64,000 bases of DNA, taken from assembly GCF_009828855.1 (NCBI RefSeq), contig NZ_WUAG01000001.1:372001-436000 (forward strand), in the 5' to 3' direction. Shown here one piece after another: positions 47,544-57,194 of the stretch (positions within the stretch are counted from its first letter, which is position 1; each line of letters starts with the position of its first letter). The notes under the pieces were generated by a model, which was not told where the DNA came from, did no database searches, and saw only the letters and a list, made by a program, of their open reading frames with translations. Both the position numbers and the translations under genes were made by a program. Source of the DNA: Psychromonas sp. L1A2. GTDB taxonomy: Bacteria > Pseudomonadota > Gammaproteobacteria > Enterobacterales > Psychromonadaceae.

Positions 47544-48288
47544 AATTGGGCTGATCGGCTTTATTATTATTGCTGTAAGCATTATTTCTGCGCAGCTTTA
47601 TCATAATGCACCTCTTAGCGGCTTATTAGATTTTTCTGCCTTTTTAATTGTTTTTGGTGGCACTGTTGGCGCAATTTTAATTCAGTCTTCAAGTAAACAG
47701 CTTGGCCATGCATGTAAGCAATTAGCCAATTTATTTGCTAAACCTCGGTATCAATTAGAAGAACAAATATCATTGATTAAACGATGGTCTGTTATCTCTC
47801 GTCAAGATGGTTTATTAAGCTTAGAAAAAGAAAATATAGAAAATTTAGATAGTTTTACCGAAAAGTCATTATCTATGCTGGTAGATGGATGCGATCCAGT
47901 TACTTTACAAGAAATTTTACAGCAGGAAATTGAATTAGAAATAGATCAAAATGAACGCGGTGCACAAGTTTTTGATGCGATGGGAGGTTATAGCCCGACG
48001 ATCGGGATTATTGGTGCCGTATTAGGTTTAATACAAGCGATGGCATTTTTAGATCAACCAGAGTTATTAGGGCAAGGTATTGCTATTGCCTTTGTGGCAA
48101 CAATATACGGTGTTGCTTTTGCTAATTTTATTTTTTTACCTATCGCCAACAAAATTCGTTTAAATTATCAACATCAAGCGTTGTTTGAAGAGATGTCGAT
48201 GGTAGGGATTATTGCCATTGCACATGGAGAAAACAGTTTATTATTAGAGCGACGTCTGAATGGGTATTTATCTAGAGCTGCTTTTTAA
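47536..48288 (+). CDS. motC: Flagellar stator subunit, MotA/PomA family (MotC type)
   Basis: 250-residue inner-membrane protein of the MotA/TolQ/ExbB family with four helices (about 4-20, 34-54, 148-170, 183-205). The conserved pore part is [24 protein letters not shown] (residues 150-173). Its place between cheB and a MotB-type gene in a chemotaxis operon is that of Pseudomonas MotC. The ion (H+ or Na+) cannot be fixed from sequence by eye. Confidence 0.9.
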   Translation: MSKIGLIGFIIIAVSIISAQLYHNAPLSGLLDFSAFLIVFGGTVGAILIQSSSKQLGHACKQLANLFAKPRYQLEEQISLIKRWSVISRQDGLLSLEKENIENLDSFTEKSLSMLVDGCDPVTLQEILQQEIELEIDQNERGAQVFDAMGGYSPTIGIIGAVLGLIQAMAFLDQPELLGQGIAIAFVATIYGVAFANFIFLPIANKIRLNYQHQALFEEMSMVGIIAIAHGENSLLLERRLNGYLSRAAF

Positions 48289-49253
48289 TGCCAATTTATA
48301 ATCGTCGTCATGCTCATAAGCCACATAATAACCATGTTCATCGTTGGACTGTGTCTTATGCTGATTATATGACCTTGATGTTTGCGTTGTTTGTGGTGCT
48401 TTATGCTGTGTCACTAAATAATGAAGAAAAATACCAAGAAGTGATTGAAGTCATTCAAAGCGCTAGCCATTTTGTACGAGCCAATAATAGTGGTTCAGAT
48501 GCAAAAGGTATATTAACTAAACGTAGCAATGATATTAAAGACGAGACAGGGCCTGCATTAATAAGTGATGGAGAGAGCCATAACTTGGGGTATGTTAGTG
48601 AATTAGAAAGTGAAAAGTTATCAGACCCAGATCAAAGCTACACCGGAAAGTCATTAGAAGAGATACAATTATCTTTACAATCTGCATTGCAGCCCGAATT
48701 AGAAACAGGCGCTTTTAGTGTTGATTTAGATGGTGATTGGTTGACGATTAAAATGAGTGGACCTTTATTATTTGCTGGTGAGAGCCATACTTTATTAAAT
48801 GGCGCCAAGCATCAAATAGAGCAAATCGCTGCAGTTTTAAAACCAGTCAACAATATGCTCCGGTTACGCGGTTATACTGATGTAGATACGGTTGCTAATG
48901 AAATATACAAGTCAAATTGGGAGCTCTCTGCATTACGGGCTATTAGCGTATTACATGCTTTTAATAAACTTGGCATTACTGGCGAGCGAATGGTTATAGA
49001 AGGTTATGGAAAGTTTCAACCTATACTAAATAGTAATGGCAAAGAAGATAAATTAAAAAGCCGACGAGTTGTTATTGCTATCTCTAAATTTGCAGTGTTC
49101 AAAGCTCAACAATCTAATGAGAATTCAAGTAGCATAAAACCAATAAAAAAAGAAACAACGGACGTACCGCGTACGCCAAAACCTGATAGTGATGAAATAC
49201 GCGAAATATATCACCCAGATGGGCGAATCATCATTACAACAAGGCAGGAGTGA
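48288..49253 (+). CDS. motD: Flagellar stator subunit, MotB/PomB family (MotD type)
   Basis: 321 residues: a basic His-rich N-terminus, one transmembrane helix (about 21-42) with the ion-binding aspartate D26 in SYADYMTLMFALF, a plug/linker region and a C-terminal OmpA-like peptidoglycan-binding domain (about 160-270; MLRLRGYTDVDTV, NWELSALRAISVLHAF, GYGKFQPI). It shares one base with motC (TAATG) and overlaps the region before parC, so the three are coupled. Confidence 0.92.
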   Translation: MPIYNRRHAHKPHNNHVHRWTVSYADYMTLMFALFVVLYAVSLNNEEKYQEVIEVIQSASHFVRANNSGSDAKGILTKRSNDIKDETGPALISDGESHNLGYVSELESEKLSDPDQSYTGKSLEEIQLSLQSALQPELETGAFSVDLDGDWLTIKMSGPLLFAGESHTLLNGAKHQIEQIAAVLKPVNNMLRLRGYTDVDTVANEIYKSNWELSALRAISVLHAFNKLGITGERMVIEGYGKFQPILNSNGKEDKLKSRRVVIAISKFAVFKAQQSNENSSSIKPIKKETTDVPRTPKPDSDEIREIYHPDGRIIITTRQE

Positions 49254-49255
49254 CG

Positions 49256-50029
49256 GTGAAAATTTGGACTATTTCAAATCAGAAGGGTGGTGTTGGAAAA
49301 ACCACAACTGTAATTTCAATGGCGGGTCTTTTAGTCGATCGAGGTTTTCGTGTTTTATTGATTGATACAGATCCTCATGCCTCTTTAACCAGTTACTTAC
49401 AGTACGATTCAGACCAGTTGCCTGTTAGTTTATACGATTTGTTTCAAGATCCTGCAACAACTAAAGCGGAATTAGATCAAGTTATACTACCTACGGAAAT
49501 TGCTAATTTATCATTGATCCCCGCTTCTATGTCTTTAGCAACATTAGATAGAGTATTAGGAAATCAAGAAGGCATGGGGCTTTTTTTACATAAGCAGCTA
49601 AAATTAGTAAAAGACGATTATGATTTTGTACTTATTGACTGTCCACCGGTACTAGGTGTAATGATGGTTAATGCATTAGCAGCTTGCGAACGAATTTTAA
49701 TTCCAGTACAAACAGAGTTCTTAGCTTCTAAAGGCTTACAAAGAATGGTGCAAACGCTTGGCATTATGCAGCATTCTAGAGGTGATGATTTTAATTATTG
49801 CATTATCCCTACTATGTTTGATAAAAGGACAAGAGCTTCAATTAATACTTTAGAAGAGTTAAAAAATACTTATAAAGGTAAAGTTTGGAATGGCGTTATT
49901 CCTATCGATACTAAATTTAGGGATGCAAGCTTGGCTCATTTACCTATCTCTCTTTATATTAAGAGTTCTAGAGGTTCCTTTGCTTATGAAACATTGTTAA
50001 ATTATTTGCTACAAACTGAGCACAATTAA
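49256..50029 (+). CDS. parC: ParA-like ATPase ParC, chemotaxis array positioning
   Basis: 257-residue ParA/Soj family ATPase, Walker A KGGVGKTT at residues 10-17, LIDTDPHASLTSYL and LIDCPPVLGVM following. In Vibrio the homologous gene in the che cluster, ParC, brings chemotaxis arrays to the cell pole and helps share them at division. The start is the GTG at 49256, five bases after AGGAG; a GTG at 49250 lies inside that site. No ParB partner or parS site is present, which fits this role rather than chromosome partition. Confidence 0.9.
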   Translation: MKIWTISNQKGGVGKTTTVISMAGLLVDRGFRVLLIDTDPHASLTSYLQYDSDQLPVSLYDLFQDPATTKAELDQVILPTEIANLSLIPASMSLATLDRVLGNQEGMGLFLHKQLKLVKDDYDFVLIDCPPVLGVMMVNALAACERILIPVQTEFLASKGLQRMVQTLGIMQHSRGDDFNYCIIPTMFDKRTRASINTLEELKNTYKGKVWNGVIPIDTKFRDASLAHLPISLYIKSSRGSFAYETLLNYLLQTEHN

Positions 50030-50671
50030 ATGAAAAATAATAACAACGACGCAATGAAAAACTATTTTGACTCAATGCTGCGTAATGATGATAAATCGAA
50101 TGAAGAGTCACCTGAATTTGCAGAGCCTAGTGAATTAAATGAACAGTTAGTATTTTCTAGCCCGACAATTAATATTCAAAAAGAGCCTGAAATAGAGTCA
50201 GTTGAAAAAGATGATGAATGGGAAAATTTGGTTGTAGCAGATCAGTTTCAAGTATTGTTCTTTGAACTCAACCATATTACCTTTGCCATACCATTAACTG
50301 ATTTGGGGGGGATTTATCATTTAACAGATTCACTTAATTTTTTAATGGGTAAACCGGCATGGTTTCGTGGTGTAATGAGCCACAATGAGCGGTTATATAA
50401 TATTGTAGATACTTCATCATGGTTGCAACTTGGTCGTAATGCTACCGATCTTAATTATACTCATTTTATTTTACTAGGTGATACTGCTTGGGGATTGTCT
50501 TGTGAAAAGTTGTTAGGTACTGAAAACCTCAACAAAGATCAAATTAGGTGGCGTGATAAGAAAGGATCTCGCCCATGGCTAGCGGGTATGGTTAAGCAAA
50601 AGATGTGTGCTTTGATCCATGCAAAAGAACTCGTGAAGCTATTAGATCAAGGAATGGATATTCGCGGCTAA
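50030..50671 (+). CDS. parP: CheW-domain protein ParP
   Basis: 213 residues with an acidic, Asn-rich N-terminus (1-62) and one CheW-like domain (about 63-205; FQVLFFELNHITFAIPLTDLGGIY, PAWFRGVMSHNERLYNIVDT described by region). It begins at the base after the parC stop. In Vibrio, ParP links ParC to CheA arrays; the domain pattern and position here agree. A small FDSML motif at residues 13-17 resembles the CheA repeat core, but weakly. Confidence 0.87.
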   Translation: MKNNNNDAMKNYFDSMLRNDDKSNEESPEFAEPSELNEQLVFSSPTINIQKEPEIESVEKDDEWENLVVADQFQVLFFELNHITFAIPLTDLGGIYHLTDSLNFLMGKPAWFRGVMSHNERLYNIVDTSSWLQLGRNATDLNYTHFILLGDTAWGLSCEKLLGTENLNKDQIRWRDKKGSRPWLAGMVKQKMCALIHAKELVKLLDQGMDIRG

Positions 50672-50714
50672 TTAGGCTGAATTTAAAATAACCAATAATT
50701 TAAGTAGGGATAAA

Positions 50715-51203
50715 ATGAATAGAGAAACTAATTCTTCAAAAAAAGCGTCTAATGATGAAATATTACAACGCGTTACTTTTTTATTAGACAATGAAACTTA
50801 CGGTATTAACGTAATGCAAGTTCAAGAAATTTTGCGATATAGTGAAATTGCTGCTGTGCCAGGTGCACCGGACTATGTATTAGGCATTATCAATTTACGT
50901 GGTAACGTTGTTACAGTGATAGATACACGCACTCGTTTTGGTTTAATGCCAGCTGATATAACAGATAGCAGTCGCATTGTGATCATTGAGTCTGAAAAAC
51001 AAGTCATTGGCATTTTAGTCGACAGTGTTGCTGAAGTAGTTTATTTGAAAAAATCAGAAATCGAGCCTGCACCACATGTTGGTACAGAAGAAAGTTCGCA
51101 ATTTATCCAAGGTGTGTGTAATCGTGATGATGGCTTGTTAATTTTAGTAGATTTAAACAAATTATTAAGTGACGATGAATGGGACGAACTAAATCTACTA
51201 TAA
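50715..51203 (+). CDS. cheW: Chemotaxis coupling protein CheW
   Basis: 162-residue adaptor between receptors and CheA. Typical segments: VTFLLDNETYGINVMQVQEILRYSEIAAVPGAPDYVLGIINLRGNVVTVID (regions about residues 20-76) and ILVDSVAEV. The short polar N-terminus (1-17) is variable. ATG at 50715 after TAGGGATAAA. Confidence 0.96.
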   Translation: MNRETNSSKKASNDEILQRVTFLLDNETYGINVMQVQEILRYSEIAAVPGAPDYVLGIINLRGNVVTVIDTRTRFGLMPADITDSSRIVIIESEKQVIGILVDSVAEVVYLKKSEIEPAPHVGTEESSQFIQGVCNRDDGLLILVDLNKLLSDDEWDELNLL

Positions 51204-51233
51204 TTTACTCTCATTATTAGTATCGAGTTGAAC

Positions 51234-51626
51234 ATGTTTACAGAATATATTGCTTGGTTAGCCTTAGTGTTAACCATTGGTTTTTTTATCACTACGCTTA
51301 TTTTCTTAAAGAGAGTGAATAAAAAAAATCACAGTCTTGAAGTATTAATTAAATCATTATTGGTACAGCAAGAAACAACGAAAAAACAATTCACAGAAGT
51401 TCACTCTGGTGCTGTAGGCTTAAGTAAAAAGTTACAGCAATTGGATACTGAAGTGAAAAAAACGCAAGAAAACCAAGTTAATTTAGTGGCTTCTGCGCCT
51501 GAAAATAGACTTTATACACGTGCGACAAAAATGGTCGAATTAGGTGCAAGTATTGAAGAGCTTATGTCTGAGTGTGAGTTACCTCGTGCTGAAGCAGAGC
51601 TTTTACTGAATTTACATCGTAAATAA
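51234..51626 (+). CDS. DUF2802 protein at the end of the chemotaxis cluster
   Basis: 130-residue membrane-anchored protein: one N-terminal helix (about 5-27), a coiled-coil stretch (30-85), and a C-terminal DUF2802 domain with RATKMVELGASIEELMSECELPRAEAELLLNLHRK (described by residues 96-130), which looks like a small helix-turn-helix. Such a gene follows cheW in Vibrio and relatives. Function unknown. I prefer the ATG at 51234 to the TTG at 51228, which is too near the weak CGAG. Confidence 0.82.
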   Translation: MFTEYIAWLALVLTIGFFITTLIFLKRVNKKNHSLEVLIKSLLVQQETTKKQFTEVHSGAVGLSKKLQQLDTEVKKTQENQVNLVASAPENRLYTRATKMVELGASIEELMSECELPRAEAELLLNLHRK

Positions 51627-51837
51627 TACCCATTATTTACAGATAAATAAGACAACAGAACTTGAGCTTAAACAAAGTATTTTGACTTTTGTATTTTATT
51701 TTCACCTGTTGTCTCTTTCTGATAGTTACTCATAAGCTTTTTCTATGTTAGGATCCGCTCACATTTTATGACATTAAATGGCATAATATGACGATTCTAC
51801 TTTGTTGTGTGTTATTTATTAGTAAAGGTAAGTCTGA

Positions 51838-52476
51838 ATGCTTGAGTGCAAAAACTTAACTTGTGTGCGTGAAGAGCGAGTTTTGTTCAATAATCTAAAC
51901 TTTGTACTTTCCCCTGGTGAAATTTTGCATGTCGAAGGTCCTAATGGCATCGGAAAAACCAGTTTATTTCGCTTACTTGTTGGTTTGTCTTCCCCTTATT
52001 CTGGCGATATTCATTGGCAACAACAAAATATAATGTCAGATCGTGAATCTTATTATCAAAATATGCTTTACCTTGGCCACAAATCAGGTGTAAAACCAGA
52101 GCTGACAGCACTTGAAAATCTACAATTTTTTCATCAATTATATAATCCTAGTGTTGAATTAGATCTGTTAGATATCCTTACCTTAGTTGGGCTTGTTGGC
52201 TATGAAAATATACCAACGGCACAACTTTCTGCAGGTCAACAGAGACGAGTTGCATTAGCAAGAATGTGGTTTAGTGATTGTCCTTTATGGATTTTGGATG
52301 AGCCTTTTACTGCTATCGATAAACACGGTGTCAAAGTCATCGAGAATTTATTAATTAAACATGCTCAAAATGGTGGAATGATAATTTTAACCACTCATCA
52401 AGATTTATCACTTCCTATTGAACTCTATAAAAAACTTGTACTACAAAAGCCTGCTGTTGGAGAACAATATGTTTGA
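51838..52476 (+). CDS. ccmA: Cytochrome c maturation ABC ATPase CcmA
   Basis: 212-residue ATPase of the heme-handling complex. Walker A GPNGIGKT (34-41), signature LSAGQ (130-134) and Walker B LWILDEP (150-156). It drives release of holo-CcmE rather than heme export. First gene of ccmABCDEFGHI; the 211-base gap before it holds no clear terminator except an unsure inverted repeat. Overlaps ccmB by eight bases. Confidence 0.95.
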   Translation: MLECKNLTCVREERVLFNNLNFVLSPGEILHVEGPNGIGKTSLFRLLVGLSSPYSGDIHWQQQNIMSDRESYYQNMLYLGHKSGVKPELTALENLQFFHQLYNPSVELDLLDILTLVGLVGYENIPTAQLSAGQQRRVALARMWFSDCPLWILDEPFTAIDKHGVKVIENLLIKHAQNGGMIILTTHQDLSLPIELYKKLVLQKPAVGEQYV

Positions 52477-53137
52477 TGCTTTTGGGCAAATTGTACGTAA
52501 AGATTTATTAGGCGCATTTCGTCAACAAAGTGATATTTTAAATCCGATTTGGTTTTTTGTTATCGTGGTGACTTTATTTCCTTTAGGGATAGGAACTGAC
52601 CCTGCTTTATTAGCGCGTATTGCCCCGGGCATTATTTGGGTAGCAGCATTGCTAGCGGCATTGTTATCTTTTGAGCGTTTATTTAAAGATGATTATATTG
52701 ATGGCTCGTTAGAACAAATGATGCTTGCTCCTCATTCTTTAACCTGGTTAGTGTGTGCCAAAGTGTTCACTCATTGGTTACTAACAGGCTTACCTATTTT
52801 ATTAGTGTCTCCTTTATTAGCTGTTTTTTTATCACTTGAAGAAAATACGTTTTGGGCATTATTTTTAACCCTTTTAATTGGCACCCCAATATTAAGCTTG
52901 TTAGGTGCTATTGGCGTCGCACTGACAATTGGTTTACGTAAGGGCGGTGTCTTATTAAGTTTAATTATGCTCCCTCTAAGTATTCCGATTTTGATTTTTT
53001 CAACCATGGCGATTGATGCAGCTTCATTTGGGCAACCTTACCTTGGTTTATTGGCGTTATTAGGCGCTATGTTAGTCGGCGCGATTACGTTAGCGCCTTT
53101 TGCAATTGCTGCTTCATTACGAGTTAGTGTCAGTTAA
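52469..53137 (+). CDS. ccmB: Cytochrome c maturation membrane protein CcmB
   Basis: 222-residue inner-membrane protein with six helices. The start MFDAFGQIVRKDLLGAFRQ, IWVAALLAALLSFERLFKDD and GSLEQMMLAP are family signatures. The start is the ATG at 52469 inside the ccmA end; the frame extends further upstream but that part overlaps ccmA and is not related to CcmB. Confidence 0.95.
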   Translation: MFDAFGQIVRKDLLGAFRQQSDILNPIWFFVIVVTLFPLGIGTDPALLARIAPGIIWVAALLAALLSFERLFKDDYIDGSLEQMMLAPHSLTWLVCAKVFTHWLLTGLPILLVSPLLAVFLSLEENTFWALFLTLLIGTPILSLLGAIGVALTIGLRKGGVLLSLIMLPLSIPILIFSTMAIDAASFGQPYLGLLALLGAMLVGAITLAPFAIAASLRVSVS

Positions 53138-53192
53138 TTCGTTTAAGCTATTCTTACTTATTGAAAATAAAGATATAAATAGAGATACAATT

Positions 53193-53951
53193 ATGTGGAA
53201 ATGGTTACACCCCTATGCAAAGGCAGAGAAAAGCTATGCGTTATCTGGGAAATTAATGCCTTGGTTTTTAGTCATTGCAATACCAACATTCCTTGTCGGT
53301 ATTGTATGGGGCCTCGCTTTCGCACCTGCTGATTACCAGCAAGGTGATAGTTTTCGTATTATCTACATACATGTCCCTGCTGCAATGATGGCAATGGGAG
53401 CATACTCAACAATGGCTGTAGCTGCTTTTATTGGTTTAGTTTGGCAAATTCGTTTAGCTGAAATGACGGTAGCAGCGACTGCACCGATTGGTGCTGTTTA
53501 TACTTTTATTGCTTTATTTACCGGTGCTGCATGGGGAAAACCAATGTGGGGAGCTTGGTGGGTTTGGGATGCTCGGCTAACCTCTGAATTGATTTTATTA
53601 TTTGTTTATTTAGGGATTATCGCTTTATATAATGCTTTTTCGGATAAAATATTAGCAGGTCGTGCAGCTTCTATTTTGACGTTAGTTGGCGTGATTAATT
53701 TACCTATTATTCACTTTTCGGTTGTATGGTGGAATACCTTACATCAAGGTGCAACGATCACTAAGTTTGATCAACCTTCAATGGCGATGGAAATGCTTAT
53801 TCCTTTGTTGATTATGATTGTGAGTTTTGCGAGTTTCTTAGGTTTTATGATTTTATATCGTTTTCGTAATGAAATACTACAACGGGAAAGTCATCGTCCA
53901 TGGGTGATTGCATTAGTGAAGCAATCCTTGAAAACGAATAAGAGAGGTTAA
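53193..53951 (+). CDS. ccmC: Heme-handling protein CcmC
   Basis: 252-residue protein with six membrane helices that loads heme onto CcmE. The tryptophan-rich WWD motif is GKPMWGAWWVWDARLTSEL; heme-axial histidines are in YIHVPAAMMAMG and HFSVVWWNTLHQG. The ATG at 53193 fits the usual start MWKWLHPYAK, 55 bases after ccmB; an earlier in-frame start at 53100 overlaps ccmB and is rejected. Confidence 0.95.
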   Translation: MWKWLHPYAKAEKSYALSGKLMPWFLVIAIPTFLVGIVWGLAFAPADYQQGDSFRIIYIHVPAAMMAMGAYSTMAVAAFIGLVWQIRLAEMTVAATAPIGAVYTFIALFTGAAWGKPMWGAWWVWDARLTSELILLFVYLGIIALYNAFSDKILAGRAASILTLVGVINLPIIHFSVVWWNTLHQGATITKFDQPSMAMEMLIPLLIMIVSFASFLGFMILYRFRNEILQRESHRPWVIALVKQSLKTNKRG

Positions 53952-53952
53952 T

Positions 53953-54159
53953 ATGGCATTTACATCACTGTCAGATTTTATCGCCATGGGCGGTTATAGT
54001 TTTTATGTTTGGTTAGCTTATGGTGTGTCATTTCTGAGTGTGATTTTACTCATCACTAATAGCATCGTTAAACGTAAAAAAATATTCCATCAAGTTGAAC
54101 AACGTATACAGCGTGAACAACGTATTAAAGCAGCTGAAAATAGAGAAGATATTTTATGA
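53953..54159 (+). CDS. ccmD: CcmD small membrane protein
   Basis: 68 residues, a single helix (about 14-36) preceded by the typical [22 protein letters not shown] and followed by a basic tail ([15 protein letters not shown]). It holds CcmABC and CcmE together. It begins one base after ccmC and overlaps ccmE by four. Confidence 0.93.
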   Translation: MAFTSLSDFIAMGGYSFYVWLAYGVSFLSVILLITNSIVKRKKIFHQVEQRIQREQRIKAAENREDIL

Positions 54160-54632
54160 ATCCAAGACGTAAAAAACGTTTATTAATCACTTCTTCATTA
54201 ATTGCAGGATTGTCATTAGCAATTGGTTTAACGCTATATGCTTTACAGCAAAATATTGATTTATTTTACACGCCAAATGAAATCCTCAATGGTAAAAATG
54301 AAACGGGTATCAAACCTGAAATCGGTCAACGTTTACGTGTCGGTGGCATGGTATTAAATGGTTCTGTTCAACGTGATCCTGAAAGTCTTAAAGTAAGTTT
54401 TGATTTAATAGACAATAAAGCAGGGCAAGTCACGGTCTACTTTGATGGTATTTTGCCAGATTTATTTCGTGAAGGTCAGGGGATCGTGGCGCAAGGTGTT
54501 TTAAAATCAGAAAACTCCATTGATGCATTTGAAGTGCTTGCTAAACACGATGAAGAATATATGCCACCAGAAGTTGCTGATGCACTGAAAGGTATGGAAC
54601 ATTTAAAAACAGAAAGTGAATTAGCAAAATAA
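54156..54632 (+). CDS. ccmE: Heme chaperone CcmE
   Basis: 158-residue periplasmic, N-terminally anchored protein (helix about 9-29) that carries heme on a histidine. The heme-binding H131 and Y135 lie in [14 protein letters not shown]. The OB-fold core has [15 protein letters not shown] and [20 protein letters not shown] (residues 60-111). ATG overlaps the ccmD stop. Confidence 0.96.
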   Translation: MNPRRKKRLLITSSLIAGLSLAIGLTLYALQQNIDLFYTPNEILNGKNETGIKPEIGQRLRVGGMVLNGSVQRDPESLKVSFDLIDNKAGQVTVYFDGILPDLFREGQGIVAQGVLKSENSIDAFEVLAKHDEEYMPPEVADALKGMEHLKTESELAK

Positions 54633-54670
54633 AGCTAATACCACTTAATTCATAAAAAAGGGTTAGATTA

Positions 54671-56650
54671 ATGCTTCCTGAAATTGGTCAATTTACGTTG
54701 ATTTTGGCGTGTATTCTGTCATTTTTACAAATGGTTTATCCATTATATGGAGTACAAACTGGTCACCAAGGTGCTATTCGTAGTGCTAGAATTCTTACGA
54801 TTTTACAGTTTATAGCGGTTGCTTCTTCTTTTGCAATTTTAGCTTATTCCTTTCTAATTAATGATTTCACGGTTGGTTATATTGCGACCAACTCAAACTC
54901 TGCGATGCCATGGTATTTTCGATTGTCTGCCGTATGGGGAGCACATGAAGGATCATTATTACTGTGGGTTTTCCTTTTAGCAGGGTGGAGTATTGCCGTT
55001 GCCTTAATGAGTAAGCGTTTGCCGATTGAATCAGTGGCTCGAGTGCTTGCTGTATTAGGTTTATTATCTTTTGGATTTTATCTATTTGTTATTTTAACAT
55101 CTAATCCTTTCGAACGTACCTTGCCGTATTTCCCTATCGATGGTCGTGACTTAAATCCGTTATTGCAAGATTTTGGCTTGGTTATTCATCCTCCTATGCT
55201 TTACATGGGATACGTAGGTTTTTCTGTTGCATTTGCATTTGCTATTGCAGCATTGCTTGAAGGTCGTTTAGATAGTGCTTGGGCTAAATGGTCCCGTCCT
55301 TGGACAATGGCAGCATGGATGTTCTTAACCGTTGGTATTGCTCTTGGTAGTTGGTGGGCTTATTACGAATTAGGTTGGGGTGGATGGTGGTTCTGGGATC
55401 CCGTTGAAAATGCTTCATTTATGCCTTGGTTAGCAGGAACGGCTTTAATTCATTCATTAGCGGTGAGTGAAAAGCGTGGCGTCTTTAAATCTTGGACTGT
55501 ATTACTAGCGCTTAGTGCTTTTTCTTTAAGTTTATTAGGCACTTTCTTAGTTCGTTCAGGTGTATTGGTTTCAGTACATGCTTTTGCTAGTGACCCTACG
55601 CGTGGTTTGTTTATTTTAGGATTTTTAGTCTTAGTGATTGGCGGCTCATTATTGCTTTATGCTATTCAAGCATCAAAAGTAAAAAGCCGTGGTCGTTATG
55701 AATTAGCGTCGCGAGAAAGCATGTTGCTGATTAATAATATCTTGTTAATCGCTGCTTTGATTGTGGTTTTACTAGGGACTTTGTTACCACTGGTACATAA
55801 AGAAATTGGTTTAGGCAGTATCTCAATTGGCGAACCATTTTTTAATCGTATGTTTACCATTTTAATTGTGCCATTTGCATTATTTCTAGGTGTCGGTTCA
55901 TTGTTCCGTTGGAAGCGTCAGCAATTAAATGATTTGAAAAAACCTTTAACACTTATTTTGATTTTAAGTGTGTTATCGACGGTACTTTTCTTATTTATAT
56001 TTGCACCATTCCTTACTTGGTTAGCGGTATTAGGCACCTTCTTAGGTTTTTGGATCATCGTAGCAGTTGCTTACGAAATTTATTTACGTTCAACGCATCG
56101 CCATGCATTTAGTAAGGGTGTGATGAAATTAGGTAATAGTCATTGGGCAATGAGCTTCGGTCACCTTGGTTTAGCGGTAATGATCATTGGGATCACCATG
56201 ACACAAAACTTTTCTATCGAAAAAGATATTAAGTTAGCGGTAGGAGACCATATTACCTTCGAGCACTACGACTTCCATTTCGGTCAAGTTAAACCGCTTA
56301 ATGGTCCAAACTATACGGGATCAGTAGGTATCTTTACGGTTAAGCAAGATCAAAAACAAATTGCTGTAATGCATGCTGAAAAACGAATTTATACAGTACA
56401 GCGTATGCCAATGACAGAAGCGGCGATTGATGCCGGTATCACTCGTGATTTATATATTGCAATGGGTGAACAATTACCTGATGGCGCATGGGCGGTACGA
56501 ATTTATTATAAACCCTTTATTCGTTGGATTTGGTTAGGTCCATTAATTATGGCCTTTGGTGGTTTATTGATGATTTGTGATAGGCGTTACCGTAGTAAAA
56601 AAGAAAATGGTAATGAAAGTGCACCTACGACTGAAAAAGAAGGAGCGTAG
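54671..56650 (+). CDS. ccmF: Cytochrome c heme lyase subunit CcmF
   Basis: 659-residue membrane protein of the heme ligation complex with about 15 helices. The WWD motif is GWGGWWFWDPVENASFMPW; heme-b and WWD-flanking histidines occur in VWGAHEGSLLLW, VIHPPMLYMGYVG, and LVHKEIGLG. Starts 38 bases after ccmE with a GGGTTAG leader. Confidence 0.96.
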   Translation: MLPEIGQFTLILACILSFLQMVYPLYGVQTGHQGAIRSARILTILQFIAVASSFAILAYSFLINDFTVGYIATNSNSAMPWYFRLSAVWGAHEGSLLLWVFLLAGWSIAVALMSKRLPIESVARVLAVLGLLSFGFYLFVILTSNPFERTLPYFPIDGRDLNPLLQDFGLVIHPPMLYMGYVGFSVAFAFAIAALLEGRLDSAWAKWSRPWTMAAWMFLTVGIALGSWWAYYELGWGGWWFWDPVENASFMPWLAGTALIHSLAVSEKRGVFKSWTVLLALSAFSLSLLGTFLVRSGVLVSVHAFASDPTRGLFILGFLVLVIGGSLLLYAIQASKVKSRGRYELASRESMLLINNILLIAALIVVLLGTLLPLVHKEIGLGSISIGEPFFNRMFTILIVPFALFLGVGSLFRWKRQQLNDLKKPLTLILILSVLSTVLFLFIFAPFLTWLAVLGTFLGFWIIVAVAYEIYLRSTHRHAFSKGVMKLGNSHWAMSFGHLGLAVMIIGITMTQNFSIEKDIKLAVGDHITFEHYDFHFGQVKPLNGPNYTGSVGIFTVKQDQKQIAVMHAEKRIYTVQRMPMTEAAIDAGITRDLYIAMGEQLPDGAWAVRIYYKPFIRWIWLGPLIMAFGGLLMICDRRYRSKKENGNESAPTTEKEGA

Positions 56651-56651
56651 A

Positions 56652-57194
56652 ATGCTTAACAAACGTCGAGTATTAACACTGTTAGTCCCTTTTATTATTT
56701 TTATCATTGGTGCTGTGTTACTGGCAACACCACTATTAAAAGGCAGTGACCCAAGTAAATTGGATTCTGCATTAGTGGGGCAAGCGGTTCCAGCTTTTAC
56801 TTTGCAAGATATTTACGACGAAAATAAACAATATGACGCAAGTATTTTTAAAGGTCAAAAAATGTTGTTGAACGTCTGGGCTACATGGTGCCCTACTTGT
56901 TATGCAGAGCACACGTATCTTAATAAATTGGCTAAACAAGGTTTGTATATTGTTGGTATGAATTATAAAGATGATCGTAAAAAAGCCATTCGTTGGCTAA
57001 ATGATCTGAATGACCCTTATCAAATCAGCTTATTTGATCAAAATGGTATGTTAGGTATGGATCTAGGCGTTTACGGTGCTCCCGAGACGTTTTTAATTGA
57101 TAGTAAAGGTATTATTCAATATCGTCATGTAGGTGATTTGAATGACAAAGTTTGGAATAACAAATTACTTGCGATTTATGAGGGGATGGAATGA
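56652..57194 (+). CDS. ccmG: Thiol:disulfide oxidoreductase CcmG (DsbE)
   Basis: 180-residue membrane-anchored thioredoxin-like protein that reduces the apocytochrome CXXCH motif. N-terminal anchor about 9-30; active site WCPTC with C80 and C83; family loop GVYGAPETFLIDSKGIIQYRHVG (residues 136-158). The ATG at 56652, one base after the ccmF stop, is taken; an upstream in-frame ATG overlaps ccmF. Confidence 0.95.
   Translation: MLNKRRVLTLLVPFIIFIIGAVLLATPLLKGSDPSKLDSALVGQAVPAFTLQDIYDENKQYDASIFKGQKMLLNVWATWCPTCYAEHTYLNKLAKQGLYIVGMNYKDDRKKAIRWLNDLNDPYQISLFDQNGMLGMDLGVYGAPETFLIDSKGIIQYRHVGDLNDKVWNNKLLAIYEGME

Noticed and set aside
51650-51714. Inverted repeat AGACAACAG / CTGTTGTCT between the che and ccm clusters
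   Set aside because: The loop is 47 bases long and there is no T run, so terminator function is doubtful.
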